Below, piece by piece: positions 18,501 to 27,501 of a stretch of 64,000 nt of DNA. Below the pieces are notes generated by a model, which had not been told where the DNA came from, made no database searches, and worked only from the letters and a program-made list of their open reading frames with translations. This DNA is from Janthinobacterium sp051380735 (GTDB taxonomy: Bacteria; Pseudomonadota; Gammaproteobacteria; Burkholderiales; Burkholderiaceae_D), in contig NZ_JBNYXQ010000002.1 of the NCBI RefSeq assembly GCF_051380735.1, positions 434,001 through 498,000 of the forward strand, given 5' to 3'. The position numbers were made by a program, and so were the translations under genes. Position 1 is the first letter of the stretch. Every line of letters starts with the position of its first letter.

Positions 18501-20023
18501 GCGTTGGCCAGCCACTGCGGCGCAGGGGAGCCATTAATGCGGCCATTCGCGCGGATGTCGAGGTTCAGGTCGGCGACGGGAAAGGCGCCAAAGTCGGCCG
18601 GGTTCAGGCGGCTGGTGGTGGCGACGGCCTTGAACGGCTGATCGTCCTTCAGGCTGAGCTGGCCGGTGGCGTTGATGCTGCTTTTGCCCGCTTGCAAGGT
18701 GGCTTTGCTCAGACTCACCAGCGAATCGGCCAGGCTTGCTTCCAGGTCCAGGCGCAGCTTGGCTTCGCCCAGTTTGGCGCGCACGGTCTGCGTCTTGCCG
18801 TCGCTGTCGAGCGTGATGTCGCCGGCGATGCTGGTGCTGTTGATGCTGCTGTAGATTTGCTGCAGGTCGATCTTGTCGGTATGCAGCGCCACTTTCGCCT
18901 GGCCGATGCCGGCGTCGGGCGCGTCGCGGTCGATCTTGCCGCTACCGGTGAATTTGCCGGCCTTGCCGAAGTCGATGATGGCGGAATCGAGGGTGGTAGC
19001 CGTCAGCGTGCCGCCAAGGCGCGCGTCGAATTGACGTAGCGGCAGCTTTTGCTGGTCCAGCGGGCCCGGCGTGGCATGGTTCACGATGGCCAGCTTGCCC
19101 GACACACTTTGATTGGAGCCGATGGCCGCGTCCAGCTCCAGGCTCAGATCGGCCTGTGGCAAGGTCGCATCGAACTTGCCCGGATTGATATTGCTGCCCT
19201 TGACCTTGGCCGAGCGCAGGATGATCACGGGGTCGAACGGCGCCAGCGCCAGTTGCGCGTCGGCCGTGGCCGGTCCGGCGCTGCCCTTGGCAGTGATGTT
19301 CAGCAGGTTCAGGTCGCCACCGAGCGCCAGGTTCAGGGCCGCCGGTTTTTCGCCGGCCGGTGCCACCGCCTGGGTCAGGCTGGCCGTGCCCTTGAGTTTG
19401 AACGGCTTCACGGCAGCGATGGTGGCGTCGGCTTTCGCCAGGCCAAACGGCGTCACGCCCGACGCTTCTTTCAGCTGCCATTCGGTCTTGTCACCGGACA
19501 AGGCAAAGCGGATCTTTTCAAATACGGTATTGCCGGCGTCGCCGATCAGGGTGACCTTGTCGAGGCGCGCTTCGCTGATGGCGATCTTGAATGGCGAGGC
19601 CAGGCTGTCGGGCATGGTCGACGGCTCGTCGGACTTGGCCAGCGTCTGTACGGTCAGGCTGGTGACATGCAGTTCGGAAATCGCGATGCCTTCCGAAAAA
19701 TACTGGAACGGTGACCAGTTGATGTCGATATTGTCGGCCGTGATGTGCTGCGTCTTGTTGCGGTAGCTGACATGGCCCAGGTGCATGCGGTCATACAGCG
19801 AGCCGGACACGCCGGACACTTCAATTTCGCCGCCGCTGGCGCTGGCCACTTTCTGTACCAGCAGTTGCAGGGTCGATTCGCGCCCCAGGAACCAGTAGGC
19901 GCCGCCCAGCAGCACGGCCAGGCTGGCGACGGCGATCAACAGGTAGCGCGGCCAGCGCCGTTTCTTGAGCGCAGGCGGTGGTGGTGGCGAGGCGGAGGAG
20001 GACTCGTTGGTAAGATCGGACAT
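15596..20023 (-). CDS. tamB: TamB, inner-membrane translocation and assembly protein
   Basis: This 1475-residue protein has a proline-rich cytoplasmic start, one membrane anchor (about 25-45) and then a very long repetitive beta-rich periplasmic region. It ends in the DUF490/TamB C-terminal domain (about 1100-1475, terminating in LYTWAFD). TamB spans the periplasm and works with TamA in outer-membrane protein insertion; AsmA-like members also move phospholipids. Its ATG overlaps the tamA stop (ATGA), so the two are translationally coupled. The length suits the larger proteobacterial members. The many mirrored open frames on the other strand are artefacts of high GC. Confidence 0.93.
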   Translation of the reverse strand: MSDLTNESSSASPPPPPALKKRRWPRYLLIAVASLAVLLGGAYWFLGRESTLQLLVQKVASASGGEIEVSGVSGSLYDRMHLGHVSYRNKTQHITADNIDINWSPFQYFSEGIAISELHVTSLTVQTLAKSDEPSTMPDSLASPFKIAISEARLDKVTLIGDAGNTVFEKIRFALSGDKTEWQLKEASGVTPFGLAKADATIAAVKPFKLKGTASLTQAVAPAGEKPAALNLALGGDLNLLNITAKGSAGPATADAQLALAPFDPVIILRSAKVKGSNINPGKFDATLPQADLSLELDAAIGSNQSVSGKLAIVNHATPGPLDQQKLPLRQFDARLGGTLTATTLDSAIIDFGKAGKFTGSGKIDRDAPDAGIGQAKVALHTDKIDLQQIYSSINSTSIAGDITLDSDGKTQTVRAKLGEAKLRLDLEASLADSLVSLSKATLQAGKSSINATGQLSLKDDQPFKAVATTSRLNPADFGAFPVADLNLDIRANGRINGSPAPQWLANADFTVRPSKLLDQPLSGKGKLTADAQHFSGIDVQLALGKNTIAAKGNFGGAGEKLNWNVDARQLSAVQGNLVGAILASGVVQGTMKEPRTTFVADAKGLGLSSSKRPAPDSVIHASGDIGLTGPKQSPEVKMAGTVQKLNPAAFGDLPVGNINADFNGSGNLSADWRMALNLALRESTLQNAPLAGYARLTATAKRVDNADVELRLGPNSLVAKGALGGATDKLNWKLDAPQLATLGPQFGGVLHASGVVSGKMDAAAAQLSLDGNNLTFFGDQRLQVIKGSASVGSGQGAQDPVAGTLEITGYSTPTFKLATARLASTGTRGSHTINLAARNDDFDATIAARGSQSGASWTGSIDSLQNKGRYALALQAPVPVKVAGPAGGGVAGLANPDQISVGNTVIKLPAGSITMQSLAKNGPRWTSAGQATGVALNYLAQFAPALRENARGDLTLGAQWSLDMQAATASQKEPALAGMLHVFREKGDVTVGVDQPLTLGLRTLDARVDVANQQLRLAVKLDGTRAGQSDINATVQMLGGRISNSSALSLTGTTNIASLAWVAPLAGQPGLELGGALKVALTGSGTIGAPSLNGDIAGTGLVVNWAEQGLKLRNGVLQAKLAGDQLQLQRLSFDGGNGKAQLDGWVRFANGEATMELKLLADRLTALSRPDRTLILSGNATVLRSDKLFSLEGKFKANRALIELAPEGTPTQSDDVVVLGKNSRATKGAPELPLNVDVEFDLGNAFHLRGMGIDANLAGNIRARVQNRNAPRVTGSIRVNNGLYAAYGQKLSIDRGVINFTGAYDNPSLNILAVRKRPEGEALSETNVEAGVEVRGTAQAPTAKLVSTPNVSDSDKLAWLILGHGAETAAGDEMALLTTAAGALFGGSGGGMQGKLASSLGLDEVGLSQAAGLESTVVTVGKRLSSRAYLTFEQGASTASSLVKLRYKLNRRFTLQFQTGTNNALDILYTWAFD

Positions 20024-22014
20024 CAGAAAGTGAATCCCAGAGAAAAGTGCAAACGGTAAGCTTGAACAGCGTGGCCATACGCCACGTCGACATTGATGGG
20101 GCCGACGGGGCTCTTGTAGCGCCCGCCCAGGCCATAGCCTGATTTCAGTTCCAGTGCATCCTTGAAACTGTCGGCCGCATTGCCGGCGTCATAGAAGGCG
20201 GCAATCGCCCATTTGGGCTTGAACCAGTACTGGTATTCGGCGCTGGCGGTAGCCAGGTAGCGCCCGCCGACAATCGCGTCGCCTTCCCTGACGCCCAGTT
20301 CCTGGTAGGCATAGCCGCGCACAGACTGGTCGCCGCCGGCGCGGAACAGGTAGACAGCAGGCACGCCTTGTTTCTCTTTCGAGCCCAGTGCGCCCATTTC
20401 GCCGCGCACGATCAGCTCGCCTTTTTCACCGAGCGGCTTGTAATACACGCCCTTGCCGGACACGCGCACGAAGCGCTCGTCGGTCAGCACCGGCAGCAGC
20501 GCGCCGCCGACCTGGGCGTTGATCACATAGCCCTTGGTAGGGAACAGCAGGCTGTCGAGGCTGCGCTTGGTAATGGCATAGGTCAGCGGCAAGCTCTTGC
20601 TGCGCGTCTGTTCCAGGCCGACCACGGTTTTATCTTCACTCAGGAATTCGAACGTCAGGCTGCGTTCCAGATTGGTGCCGCCCCAGTTGCGCTTGGCGGC
20701 AATCGTCGATACGGCCGTAATTTCGTTGGAAATATCGCTGCGCTCGAACGAGGCGCCGATGCTGTCGTTGTAGCCGCGCTCGGTGGTGGGGAAGTAGAAA
20801 TTGGTGTGCGCCGCCTGCTTCTTGGTTTCCATCGTGATCGCGCTCTTGAAGCGCGTGCCCCAGACATTCAGGTTGTCATAGTTGAGCTGGGCACGATTTC
20901 CCGTATTGGTACTGAAACCGATACCGGCGCTGACATTCTGCTGCTTGTTTTCCGTCACGCGCACGACCAGTGGCAGTTGCGGCGCGGGGCCATGCTGACC
21001 CTGGGCGCTGGCCACGCTTTCGCCTTCCTGTACTGCCTGGCCCGCCTCGATCTGCTCGCCGAGGATGCTGCTCATGTCGGCGCTTACTTCCACGCTGGCA
21101 AAGTAGCCGGTGTCCTGCAGGCGCGCCTGGTACAGCTGCAGCGCCGATTCGCTGTAGTACTCTCCCGGGGTGATCTTGTTCAGGTTGCGGATAATGCTCG
21201 CATCGTAGCGTTTCAGGCCTTCGATGCGCAGCTCGCCAAAGCGCAGCTCGGGGCCGCTGCTGAGGATCACCAGCAGCGACACCTTGTGCGTTTCCGGATC
21301 GACTACCGCTTGCGTATCGACCAGTTGGGCGCGCGGGTAGCGTGTCTGCACCACTTCGCGCAGCAGCGCGCGCTTGGCCGACTCCCATTCGGCCTGGCGG
21401 AAGGTGGCGCCCGTTTTCAGGGGCCAGCTGCGTTTCAGGCCTTCAGTATCGAATGGCACGCTGGCCGCCAGTGGCGGGGTTGCGTCGAAACCGCGCAGTT
21501 CCAGTTCGACCTTGTCGATCACCACCGCTTCACCCGGCTCGACATTGACCGTCACCACGGGCCGGCTGCCGCCCATGTCGACATTCACCGTGACGACGGG
21601 GGTATAGAAGCCGGCCGTGGCGACCAGGTTTTTTACTTGCTCGGGCGCATCGCGCACCAGGCGCTGCAACTGTTCGCGGTCCATGCGCGGATTGCCGCGA
21701 AAGCGTTCCAGGTCGAGATTTTTTTCCAGCAGCTCTTCCAGGTCGCCCGGTGCATTGACGCGCACATCATATTGCAGCGCGGGGGCGACCGGTGTGGTGT
21801 CGGCAACTGGCTCGGCGACAGCGTCCTGCGCGACGGGCACGGCAGCTGGCAGCTCGTCCTGTGCGCGCGCATGGGCCATGGGAAAGGCCAGCATGGCGCT
21901 GCCGGCAGCAGCCAATGTCAGTTGTCCCATCACTTTTGTCAGCAGTTGTGCCAAAATTCGTGGTTGTATCGACTTGCCGGTGGCTGTAAGCCTTAGGGGA
22001 CGTGCAGAAAACAT
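20023..22014 (-). CDS. tamA: TamA, outer-membrane Omp85-family assembly protein
   Basis: This 663-residue protein has a signal region (about 1-52, ending AHARAQ), POTRA domains (about 80-320) and a C-terminal Omp85 barrel (about 350-663). The barrel includes the lid-loop VRGY motif (SVRGYAYQE) and a terminal aromatic strand ending in FTF. It forms the outer-membrane half of the TAM complex with TamB encoded next. The ATG at 22014 has ggag upstream; the open frame extends to 22125 without a better signal. Together with tamB it fills 6.4 kb and is divergent from queC. Confidence 0.93.
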   Translation of the reverse strand: MFSARPLRLTATGKSIQPRILAQLLTKVMGQLTLAAAGSAMLAFPMAHARAQDELPAAVPVAQDAVAEPVADTTPVAPALQYDVRVNAPGDLEELLEKNLDLERFRGNPRMDREQLQRLVRDAPEQVKNLVATAGFYTPVVTVNVDMGGSRPVVTVNVEPGEAVVIDKVELELRGFDATPPLAASVPFDTEGLKRSWPLKTGATFRQAEWESAKRALLREVVQTRYPRAQLVDTQAVVDPETHKVSLLVILSSGPELRFGELRIEGLKRYDASIIRNLNKITPGEYYSESALQLYQARLQDTGYFASVEVSADMSSILGEQIEAGQAVQEGESVASAQGQHGPAPQLPLVVRVTENKQQNVSAGIGFSTNTGNRAQLNYDNLNVWGTRFKSAITMETKKQAAHTNFYFPTTERGYNDSIGASFERSDISNEITAVSTIAAKRNWGGTNLERSLTFEFLSEDKTVVGLEQTRSKSLPLTYAITKRSLDSLLFPTKGYVINAQVGGALLPVLTDERFVRVSGKGVYYKPLGEKGELIVRGEMGALGSKEKQGVPAVYLFRAGGDQSVRGYAYQELGVREGDAIVGGRYLATASAEYQYWFKPKWAIAAFYDAGNAADSFKDALELKSGYGLGGRYKSPVGPINVDVAYGHAVQAYRLHFSLGFTF

Positions 22015-22163
22015 GGTGCTCCAGATAAGTGTATGGCCGGTAAATGCCGACCGTATGTTACCGGAATAGGGGAAGCGATGGCGTACGAATAAGGCTCGCT
22101 GGCGGCAGTTTCCTGCGCCCAACACAGCTTGGTCAAGCTTGTAACCAATTGAGAAAGAATATT

Positions 22164-22886
22164 ATGTTAGCAACTGATACGGCACTGGTGCTGTTTAGCG
22201 GTGGCCAGGATTCCACCACCTGCCTGGCCTGGGCCCTGGAACACTATAGTCGTGTGGAAACTATCGGCTTTGATTACGGCCAGCGCCATGCGATCGAGCT
22301 GACCGTGCGCCCGGGCCTGCTGGCCAAAATGCGCGAGCACTCGCCGCAGTGGCGCGACCGTCTTGGCGACGATCACATGATCGACCTGTCGCTGATATCG
22401 GCCATTTCCGACACTGCGATGACGCAGGACGTGGAAATCGTGATGCAGGAAAACGGCTTGCCAAACACCTTTGTTCCTGGCCGCAACCTGCTGTTCATGA
22501 CGGTGGCGGCCACCGTGGCCTATCGCCGCGGCCTGACGGTGCTGGTGGGCGGCATGTGCGAAACGGATTTCTCGGGCTACCCCGACTGCCGCGATGACAC
22601 CATGAAGGCGCTGCAGGTGGCCCTGAACCTGGGCATGGCCACCCGCCTGAAGCTGGAAACGCCGCTGATGTGGCTGGACAAGGCGCAAAGCTGGGACCTG
22701 GCGGAAAGCCTCGGTGGCAAGGCCCTGGTCGACCTGATCCGCAGCGACACGCATACCTGCTACCTGGGCGAACGGGGCCAGCTGCATGACTGGGGCTATG
22801 GCTGCGGGACCTGCCCGGCCTGCGCGCTGCGCGCCAATGGATACCGGCAGTATGCCGCTGCCAGGGCCGGACTGGCGGTGCCCTGA
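22164..22886 (+). CDS. queC: QueC, 7-cyano-7-deazaguanine (preQ0) synthase
   Basis: This 240-residue enzyme converts carboxy-deazaguanine to preQ0 using ATP and ammonia in queuosine tRNA modification. The PP-loop SGGQDSTT lies near residues 12-19, and the zinc-binding cysteines cluster at the C-terminus (CYLGERG then CGTCPAC). The ATG at 22164 follows gagaaag. queD and queE are not next door; here queC stands alone, divergent from tamA. Length is typical. Confidence 0.95.
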   Translation: MLATDTALVLFSGGQDSTTCLAWALEHYSRVETIGFDYGQRHAIELTVRPGLLAKMREHSPQWRDRLGDDHMIDLSLISAISDTAMTQDVEIVMQENGLPNTFVPGRNLLFMTVAATVAYRRGLTVLVGGMCETDFSGYPDCRDDTMKALQVALNLGMATRLKLETPLMWLDKAQSWDLAESLGGKALVDLIRSDTHTCYLGERGQLHDWGYGCGTCPACALRANGYRQYAAARAGLAVP

Positions 22887-23060
22887 CGGCCTGGTTTTGT
22901 CTGATAAATTGTGGTCTTTTTGATACAAAATGACGTTTGCAAGGCATTGGTAACGTACTATCATTCTTATCCACTACTGATGGTAGGACGTCATGGTGCC
23001 AGGTGAGGCGCCTGCTGGCTTGAGGTGGCGGGATGCCCGATCAGCTACCACCAGCGAGCC

Positions 23061-26036
23061 ATGGACAAACGTGCGTTGCCGTCGTCATTTTTTACCCGCC
23101 TTTCCCGCCGCACGGGGCCACGCCTGCTGGCGCTGCTGGTGCTGCTGCTGGGCCTGGGCCTGACGTATGGCGCCTGGCGCAATGCCAGCGACGCCAGCGA
23201 GCAGCAGGTGCGCGCCGATTTCGATTTTCGCGTGCGCGAACTGATCGGCAGCATCAACAGCCGCATGCGCACCTATACCGAAGTGCTGCGAGGCGTGCAG
23301 GGCCTGTACGCCGGCTCCAAGACTGTCAGCTCCGAAGAATTCCATGCCTACCTTGCAGTACAGGACATCACGCGTCACTTTCCCGGCATCCAGGGCATCG
23401 GCTACCTGCCGCTGTTGCCCGCCGCGCCCGGCGCCATGCGCGCACCGATCACCTTCCTGGAGCCGCCCAGCGAACAGAATGTGCGCGTGATCGGCCGCGA
23501 TCTGCTGGCTGAACCGGTGCGCCGTGCAGCGCTCGAGCAGGCGCGGGATACGGGCCAGGTGGCCATGACGGGCAAGATCAGGTTGCTGCAGGATGGCGGC
23601 GAGCAGGGGAAGATCGACGGTTTTTTGCTGGCCCTGCCGCTCTTCGAGTCTGGCCGTGCCTACACCAGCGTGCAGCAGCGCCGCGCCGCCCTGCATGCCT
23701 GGGTCTACGCGGCATTTCGCATGAACGACCTGATGCAGGGCGTGGGGGGCGAGTCGTCGCGCCTGTTGAAGCTGGAAATCTACGACGGCCAGCGGCTCGA
23801 CGAAAGTGCCCTGCTGCATGACAGCATGCCCGGCGCAAAGGTGGTGTCGGAAGGGCTGTCGGCCACGCAGGCCCTGACCATCGCCGGCCATGTCTGGAGC
23901 GTGCGCGTGCGTGCGTTGCCAGGTTTTGATCGCGACCTGCTGGCGCGCCCGCGCGTGGTGGCCTGGACCGGCCTGTGCGCCAGCCTGGTGCTGGCGCTGG
24001 CCACCTGGCTGCTGGCGGCCAGCCGCTACCAGGCGCAGCGCTCGCTGGCACGCGCCAGCGAACTGGCCGGCCAGCTCGAGCAGGGCCAGGCCAGCGTGCT
24101 GGCGATGGCCGAGGCGGCGCAGCGTAGCCAGGCGATGCTGCGCAACATCCTCGATTCCACCCTCGACGGCATCCTGGTCGACAACGCCGATGGCCGCATC
24201 TTCACGTCGAACCGGCGCTTTCGCGACCTGTGGCAAGTACCCGACACACTCGACTGGCAGGCCGATGACGTGGCGCTGGTGCTGCATATGCAAGGGCAGC
24301 TGGAGCAGGCCACGCCTTTTCTCGACGCGCGCCGCGAGGCGCCGCACGACCACTGCGAACAGCGCGACCTGCTGCATTTGCGCGACGGCCGGGTGATCGA
24401 ACAATATATCCGCAGCATGCAGCTCGGTAATGAGCAGGCCAGGCTGTGGACCTTCCGCGATATCAGCGAGCGCAGCCTGGCCGAGCGGCGCGAAACGACG
24501 CGGCGCCAGGTGCTGGAAATGCTGGCCATCGGCGCGCCGCTTGATCGGATACTGGAAAGCGTGGTGCTGGGCGTGCAGGCCGATCATCCGGCCATGCTTT
24601 GCAGCATCCTGCTGTTCGACGAGCAGCGGCGTCGCCTGGTGCTGGGCGCGGCCCCCACGCTGCCGGCGTTTTTCAACCTGTCCAGCCATGGCCATGGCGT
24701 CGACATGCAGCGCGGCGTGCATGGCGTGGCGGCGCTGGCGGTGCGCAGCGGCCAGCGCGTCAGCGTACCCGACCTGCGTGCGGCCGAAAAATTGCCCGGC
24801 GAGATGGAACTGGCCGAGCAGGCCGGCCTCCAGTCGTGCTGGGCCGAACCGGTGCGCGGCGGTTCGGGCAAGCTGCTGGGGGTGCTGATGGCCTACCACC
24901 GCCAGCCGCTGGCGCCGGGTGCCTCGCACCTGGCGCGGTTGAGCGAAGCGGCGCACCTGGCCGGCATGGCGATCGAACAGGCGCAGGTGGCGCAGGCGCT
25001 GCGTGCCGGCGAAGCGCGTTTTCGCAGCCTGTACGACCATGCGCCGGTGGCTTTGTGGGAACAGGACTGGTCGGCCGTGCGCGAGGCGCTCAACGTGATC
25101 AAACAGTCGGGCGTGCAGGATTTGCCCGCTTACTTCCAGCAGCATCCGGAGGAACTCAAGCGCCTGGCCAGACTGGTGCGCATTATCGACGCCAATGGCG
25201 CGGCGCTGGCGCAGGTGCGGGCCAAGCTTGACGACCAGCGGCGCGGCAAGCTGGGCCTGGCGCAAAATTTTGACGAGGCCGCCTTGCCCGCGTTTGGTGC
25301 AGCACTGCTGGCGCTGGCCGGAGGCGCCCATCTATACGAATGCGAGAGCAGTTTTTTACGCCTCGATGGGGCGGTGCGGCAAAACGCACTGAGCCTGCTG
25401 GTGATGCCCGGCCACGCAGACAGCCTGGACTTCGTGATGGTGTCCTCGCTCGATATCACCGAGCGCAAGCGCATGAATGCCGAGCTATTGCAGCTGGCCA
25501 CCACCGATTTCCTGACCGGGCTGCCGAACCGCCGCCATTTCATGACGACCCTGGCCAACGAACACGCGCGCTTGCAGCGCGAACTGTCCAGCGTGGCCAC
25601 TGTGCTGATGCTCGACATCGATCATTTCAAGCGCGTCAACGATGAATATGGCCACGCGGTGGGCGACGTGGTGCTGCGCCACTTGGGTTCGCTACTGTGC
25701 CAGGCGCTGCGCAAGGTTGACGTGCCGGGCAGGGTGGGCGGCGAGGAATTCGCCATCCTGTTGCCGGGCACCGACATGGCGTCGGCGGCGGTGTTTGCCG
25801 AACGGTTGCGCGCCCGAGTGGCCGACAGTTCGGTCAGCATCGACGGTGGCGCGTTGCTGTATGTGACGGTAAGCATCGGCATGGCGGCCATGAGTGGCAC
25901 CGATGCCGATTGCGATGCGGTGCTGGTGCGCGCCGATGAAGCGCTGTACCGTGCCAAGCGGGGTGGCCGCAACCGGGTGGAGCATCATGACGGCGCCGGC
26001 TCCGGGGGCGTGCTGAGCCAGTTCATGTCCAGCTGA
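23061..26036 (+). CDS. CHASE-PAS-GAF diguanylate cyclase (GGDEF)
   Basis: This 991-residue membrane sensor has TM1 (about 14-34), a periplasmic CHASE domain (about 60-265) and TM2 (about 298-320). A coiled linker and PAS domain (about 345-460), a GAF domain (about 475-645), a second PAS-like region (about 655-800) and a GGDEF domain (about 815-975) follow. The active site is GGEEF (about residue 893). An RxxD inhibitory site (RKVD) sits exactly five residues before it, so product feedback is likely. No EAL domain is present. It should make cyclic-di-GMP in response to an external small molecule plus cytoplasmic cues. The ATG at 23061 is preferred over an upstream GTG at 23025. Confidence 0.9.
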   Translation: MDKRALPSSFFTRLSRRTGPRLLALLVLLLGLGLTYGAWRNASDASEQQVRADFDFRVRELIGSINSRMRTYTEVLRGVQGLYAGSKTVSSEEFHAYLAVQDITRHFPGIQGIGYLPLLPAAPGAMRAPITFLEPPSEQNVRVIGRDLLAEPVRRAALEQARDTGQVAMTGKIRLLQDGGEQGKIDGFLLALPLFESGRAYTSVQQRRAALHAWVYAAFRMNDLMQGVGGESSRLLKLEIYDGQRLDESALLHDSMPGAKVVSEGLSATQALTIAGHVWSVRVRALPGFDRDLLARPRVVAWTGLCASLVLALATWLLAASRYQAQRSLARASELAGQLEQGQASVLAMAEAAQRSQAMLRNILDSTLDGILVDNADGRIFTSNRRFRDLWQVPDTLDWQADDVALVLHMQGQLEQATPFLDARREAPHDHCEQRDLLHLRDGRVIEQYIRSMQLGNEQARLWTFRDISERSLAERRETTRRQVLEMLAIGAPLDRILESVVLGVQADHPAMLCSILLFDEQRRRLVLGAAPTLPAFFNLSSHGHGVDMQRGVHGVAALAVRSGQRVSVPDLRAAEKLPGEMELAEQAGLQSCWAEPVRGGSGKLLGVLMAYHRQPLAPGASHLARLSEAAHLAGMAIEQAQVAQALRAGEARFRSLYDHAPVALWEQDWSAVREALNVIKQSGVQDLPAYFQQHPEELKRLARLVRIIDANGAALAQVRAKLDDQRRGKLGLAQNFDEAALPAFGAALLALAGGAHLYECESSFLRLDGAVRQNALSLLVMPGHADSLDFVMVSSLDITERKRMNAELLQLATTDFLTGLPNRRHFMTTLANEHARLQRELSSVATVLMLDIDHFKRVNDEYGHAVGDVVLRHLGSLLCQALRKVDVPGRVGGEEFAILLPGTDMASAAVFAERLRARVADSSVSIDGGALLYVTVSIGMAAMSGTDADCDAVLVRADEALYRAKRGGRNRVEHHDGAGSGGVLSQFMSS

Positions 26037-26423
26037 TCACAGGCCTGCGCGCCGCGCCCGCGCCTGCTTGCGGCTGCGGTTCGACAACAACCAGATCATG
26101 GCGGCAATCACCAGCAGCGGCAGCAGCACCGGCGCGCTGCAGGCCAGCAGTACCAGCACCAGCGCGCCCCCGCCGATAACGATGCCGGCAACCATGAACA
26201 GGCCAACGCTTGCTACCACCACGCCCGCCACCACGGCGGCGCAGACCAGCGCGATCAGGGCGATCAGCAGGCCACCGCCGGCAAATACCAGGCCGAACAG
26301 CGATTCGAGCGGACCGTCGAAGTCGTCGCCGTTGAACTGCATGTGCATGTCGCTGCCACCGATCTTGTCGAGGAATAAACAGGCCAGCATCAAGACCAGG
26401 ACGAAGGTAAGAAATTTTTTCAT
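26037..26423 (-). CDS. Small glycine/valine-rich membrane protein of unknown function
   Basis: This 128-residue protein has a first hydrophobic segment that may be a signal or anchor (KKFLTFVLVLMLACLFL), a short acidic loop (about 20-40) and then long hydrophobic helices rich in Gly, Val and Ala (about 43-118). It ends in a basic tail (NRSRKQARARR). A good ribosome site (aaagagg) precedes the ATG at 26423. Its stop abuts that of the diguanylate cyclase, with no gap, in convergent orientation. I recognise no family beyond a generic inner-membrane protein. Confidence 0.62.
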   Translation of the reverse strand: MKKFLTFVLVLMLACLFLDKIGGSDMHMQFNGDDFDGPLESLFGLVFAGGGLLIALIALVCAAVVAGVVVASVGLFMVAGIVIGGGALVLVLLACSAPVLLPLLVIAAMIWLLSNRSRKQARARRAGL

Positions 26424-26633
26424 GGCAGGCCTCTTTGAAGATGGGTTGTGAAGAAACATGTGGCTACTGTAGCGGCGCACCTTGCCGGTCGCCAGCCACG
26501 TGCGACAGGCGGTCGTTTTCGCGGCATGGATGGCATGCACGGCGCTGCGATAGTGGTATCGGACAAGATTTCTTTTCTTGTAATACGCGCATGGCGACCT
26601 ATACTGAACACTCACATTTGCAAGGAGGGCACC

Positions 26634-26870
26634 ATGCTTGTGACTGCAGCGAACGGGGATCAATCGCTATCCCTGCCACACCATCGAATTACGCGCCAGC
26701 GTAGCGCCGTCAAGTCTTGCGCCGAGCCTGTCGGTGCGCCATCGGCGATACCGCCGATCATCATCAATCCATACAATTACCGCGTGCCGTTGCCGGCCAT
26801 CGACCCGCGCTGGACCCCGCCGGGGCCACCTTTGACCTGGCCGGCGCGGCCCGCCATGTCGATGTGCTGA
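26634..26870 (+). CDS. Possible small proline-rich protein (78 aa)
   Basis: The ATG at 26634 is preceded by a near-perfect ribosome site (aaggagg, spacing about 6), the main reason to report it. The product is 78 residues with a proline-rich C-terminal half (several PP steps, PPGPP, PAIDP). It has no membrane segment or recognised family. Codon bias is not decisive at this length, so it could be a chance frame behind a good ribosome site. Confidence 0.45.
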   Translation: MLVTAANGDQSLSLPHHRITRQRSAVKSCAEPVGAPSAIPPIIINPYNYRVPLPAIDPRWTPPGPPLTWPARPAMSMC

Positions 26871-26979
26871 GCGGGGTGTGAAAAGGTGGGGCGGCACGCT
26901 GTTCGCAGTGTGCCAAACGCGGCACGGGCGGGCGATTTCGTCTATCATGCATGCCCCACCTTCCATCACGAGCACCGCC

Positions 26980-27486
26980 ATGAGTACCGATCTTCCCGAG
27001 TTTTCCGAGCCAGATGAGCAAGACAGCGACGCGCCCATTCAGGAGCCGCGCCTGTGGACCGGCAACGGCTGGACCGCGCGCGTAATCAAGAACGAGGAAG
27101 ACGAAGGCTGGGCGGTGGCCATGATCAAGGATGGCGAACCGGAGCCGGCTCTGGTCGGCCCGTGGACCATGGGCCGCGACAAGAAAAACCCCAAGCCGCT
27201 CGACGTCAACGCCTTCAACACGCTGGTGAAAACCGCGTCCGAAGTGCTGCGCCGCCACGAGCAGCAGTTGCACGCGCAATTGCACAAGAGCCTGTATGTG
27301 GCTACCGACGAAGGCCAGGTCAAGGTCATGTTCGACATCGTGCCCGACGAAGAGCACCCGTATGCCGAGCTGAGCGCGTATGACGCCGACGGCGAACAGA
27401 TCGCCAAGGTCCGCGCCCCGGCCGCGTTCAAGTTCAACGCGACCGCGGCGGCCAACTGGATCGAAGGCGGTTACCGGAAACCGTGA
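26980..27486 (+). CDS. Conserved hypothetical soluble protein (168 aa)
   Basis: This acidic soluble protein has an N-terminal Glu/Asp-rich tail (about 1-25). A compact alpha/beta region follows with several tryptophans (NGWTARV, GWAVAMI, GPWTMGR). I recognise no motif that gives a function. The start at 26980 is the likeliest, though an in-frame ATG at 26947 would add 11 residues. Codon usage is typical of the genome. It is convergent with czcA. Confidence 0.65.
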   Translation: MSTDLPEFSEPDEQDSDAPIQEPRLWTGNGWTARVIKNEEDEGWAVAMIKDGEPEPALVGPWTMGRDKKNPKPLDVNAFNTLVKTASEVLRRHEQQLHAQLHKSLYVATDEGQVKVMFDIVPDEEHPYAELSAYDADGEQIAKVRAPAAFKFNATAAANWIEGGYRKP

Positions 27487-27501
27487 TCTAAACCCCGGTC
27501 C

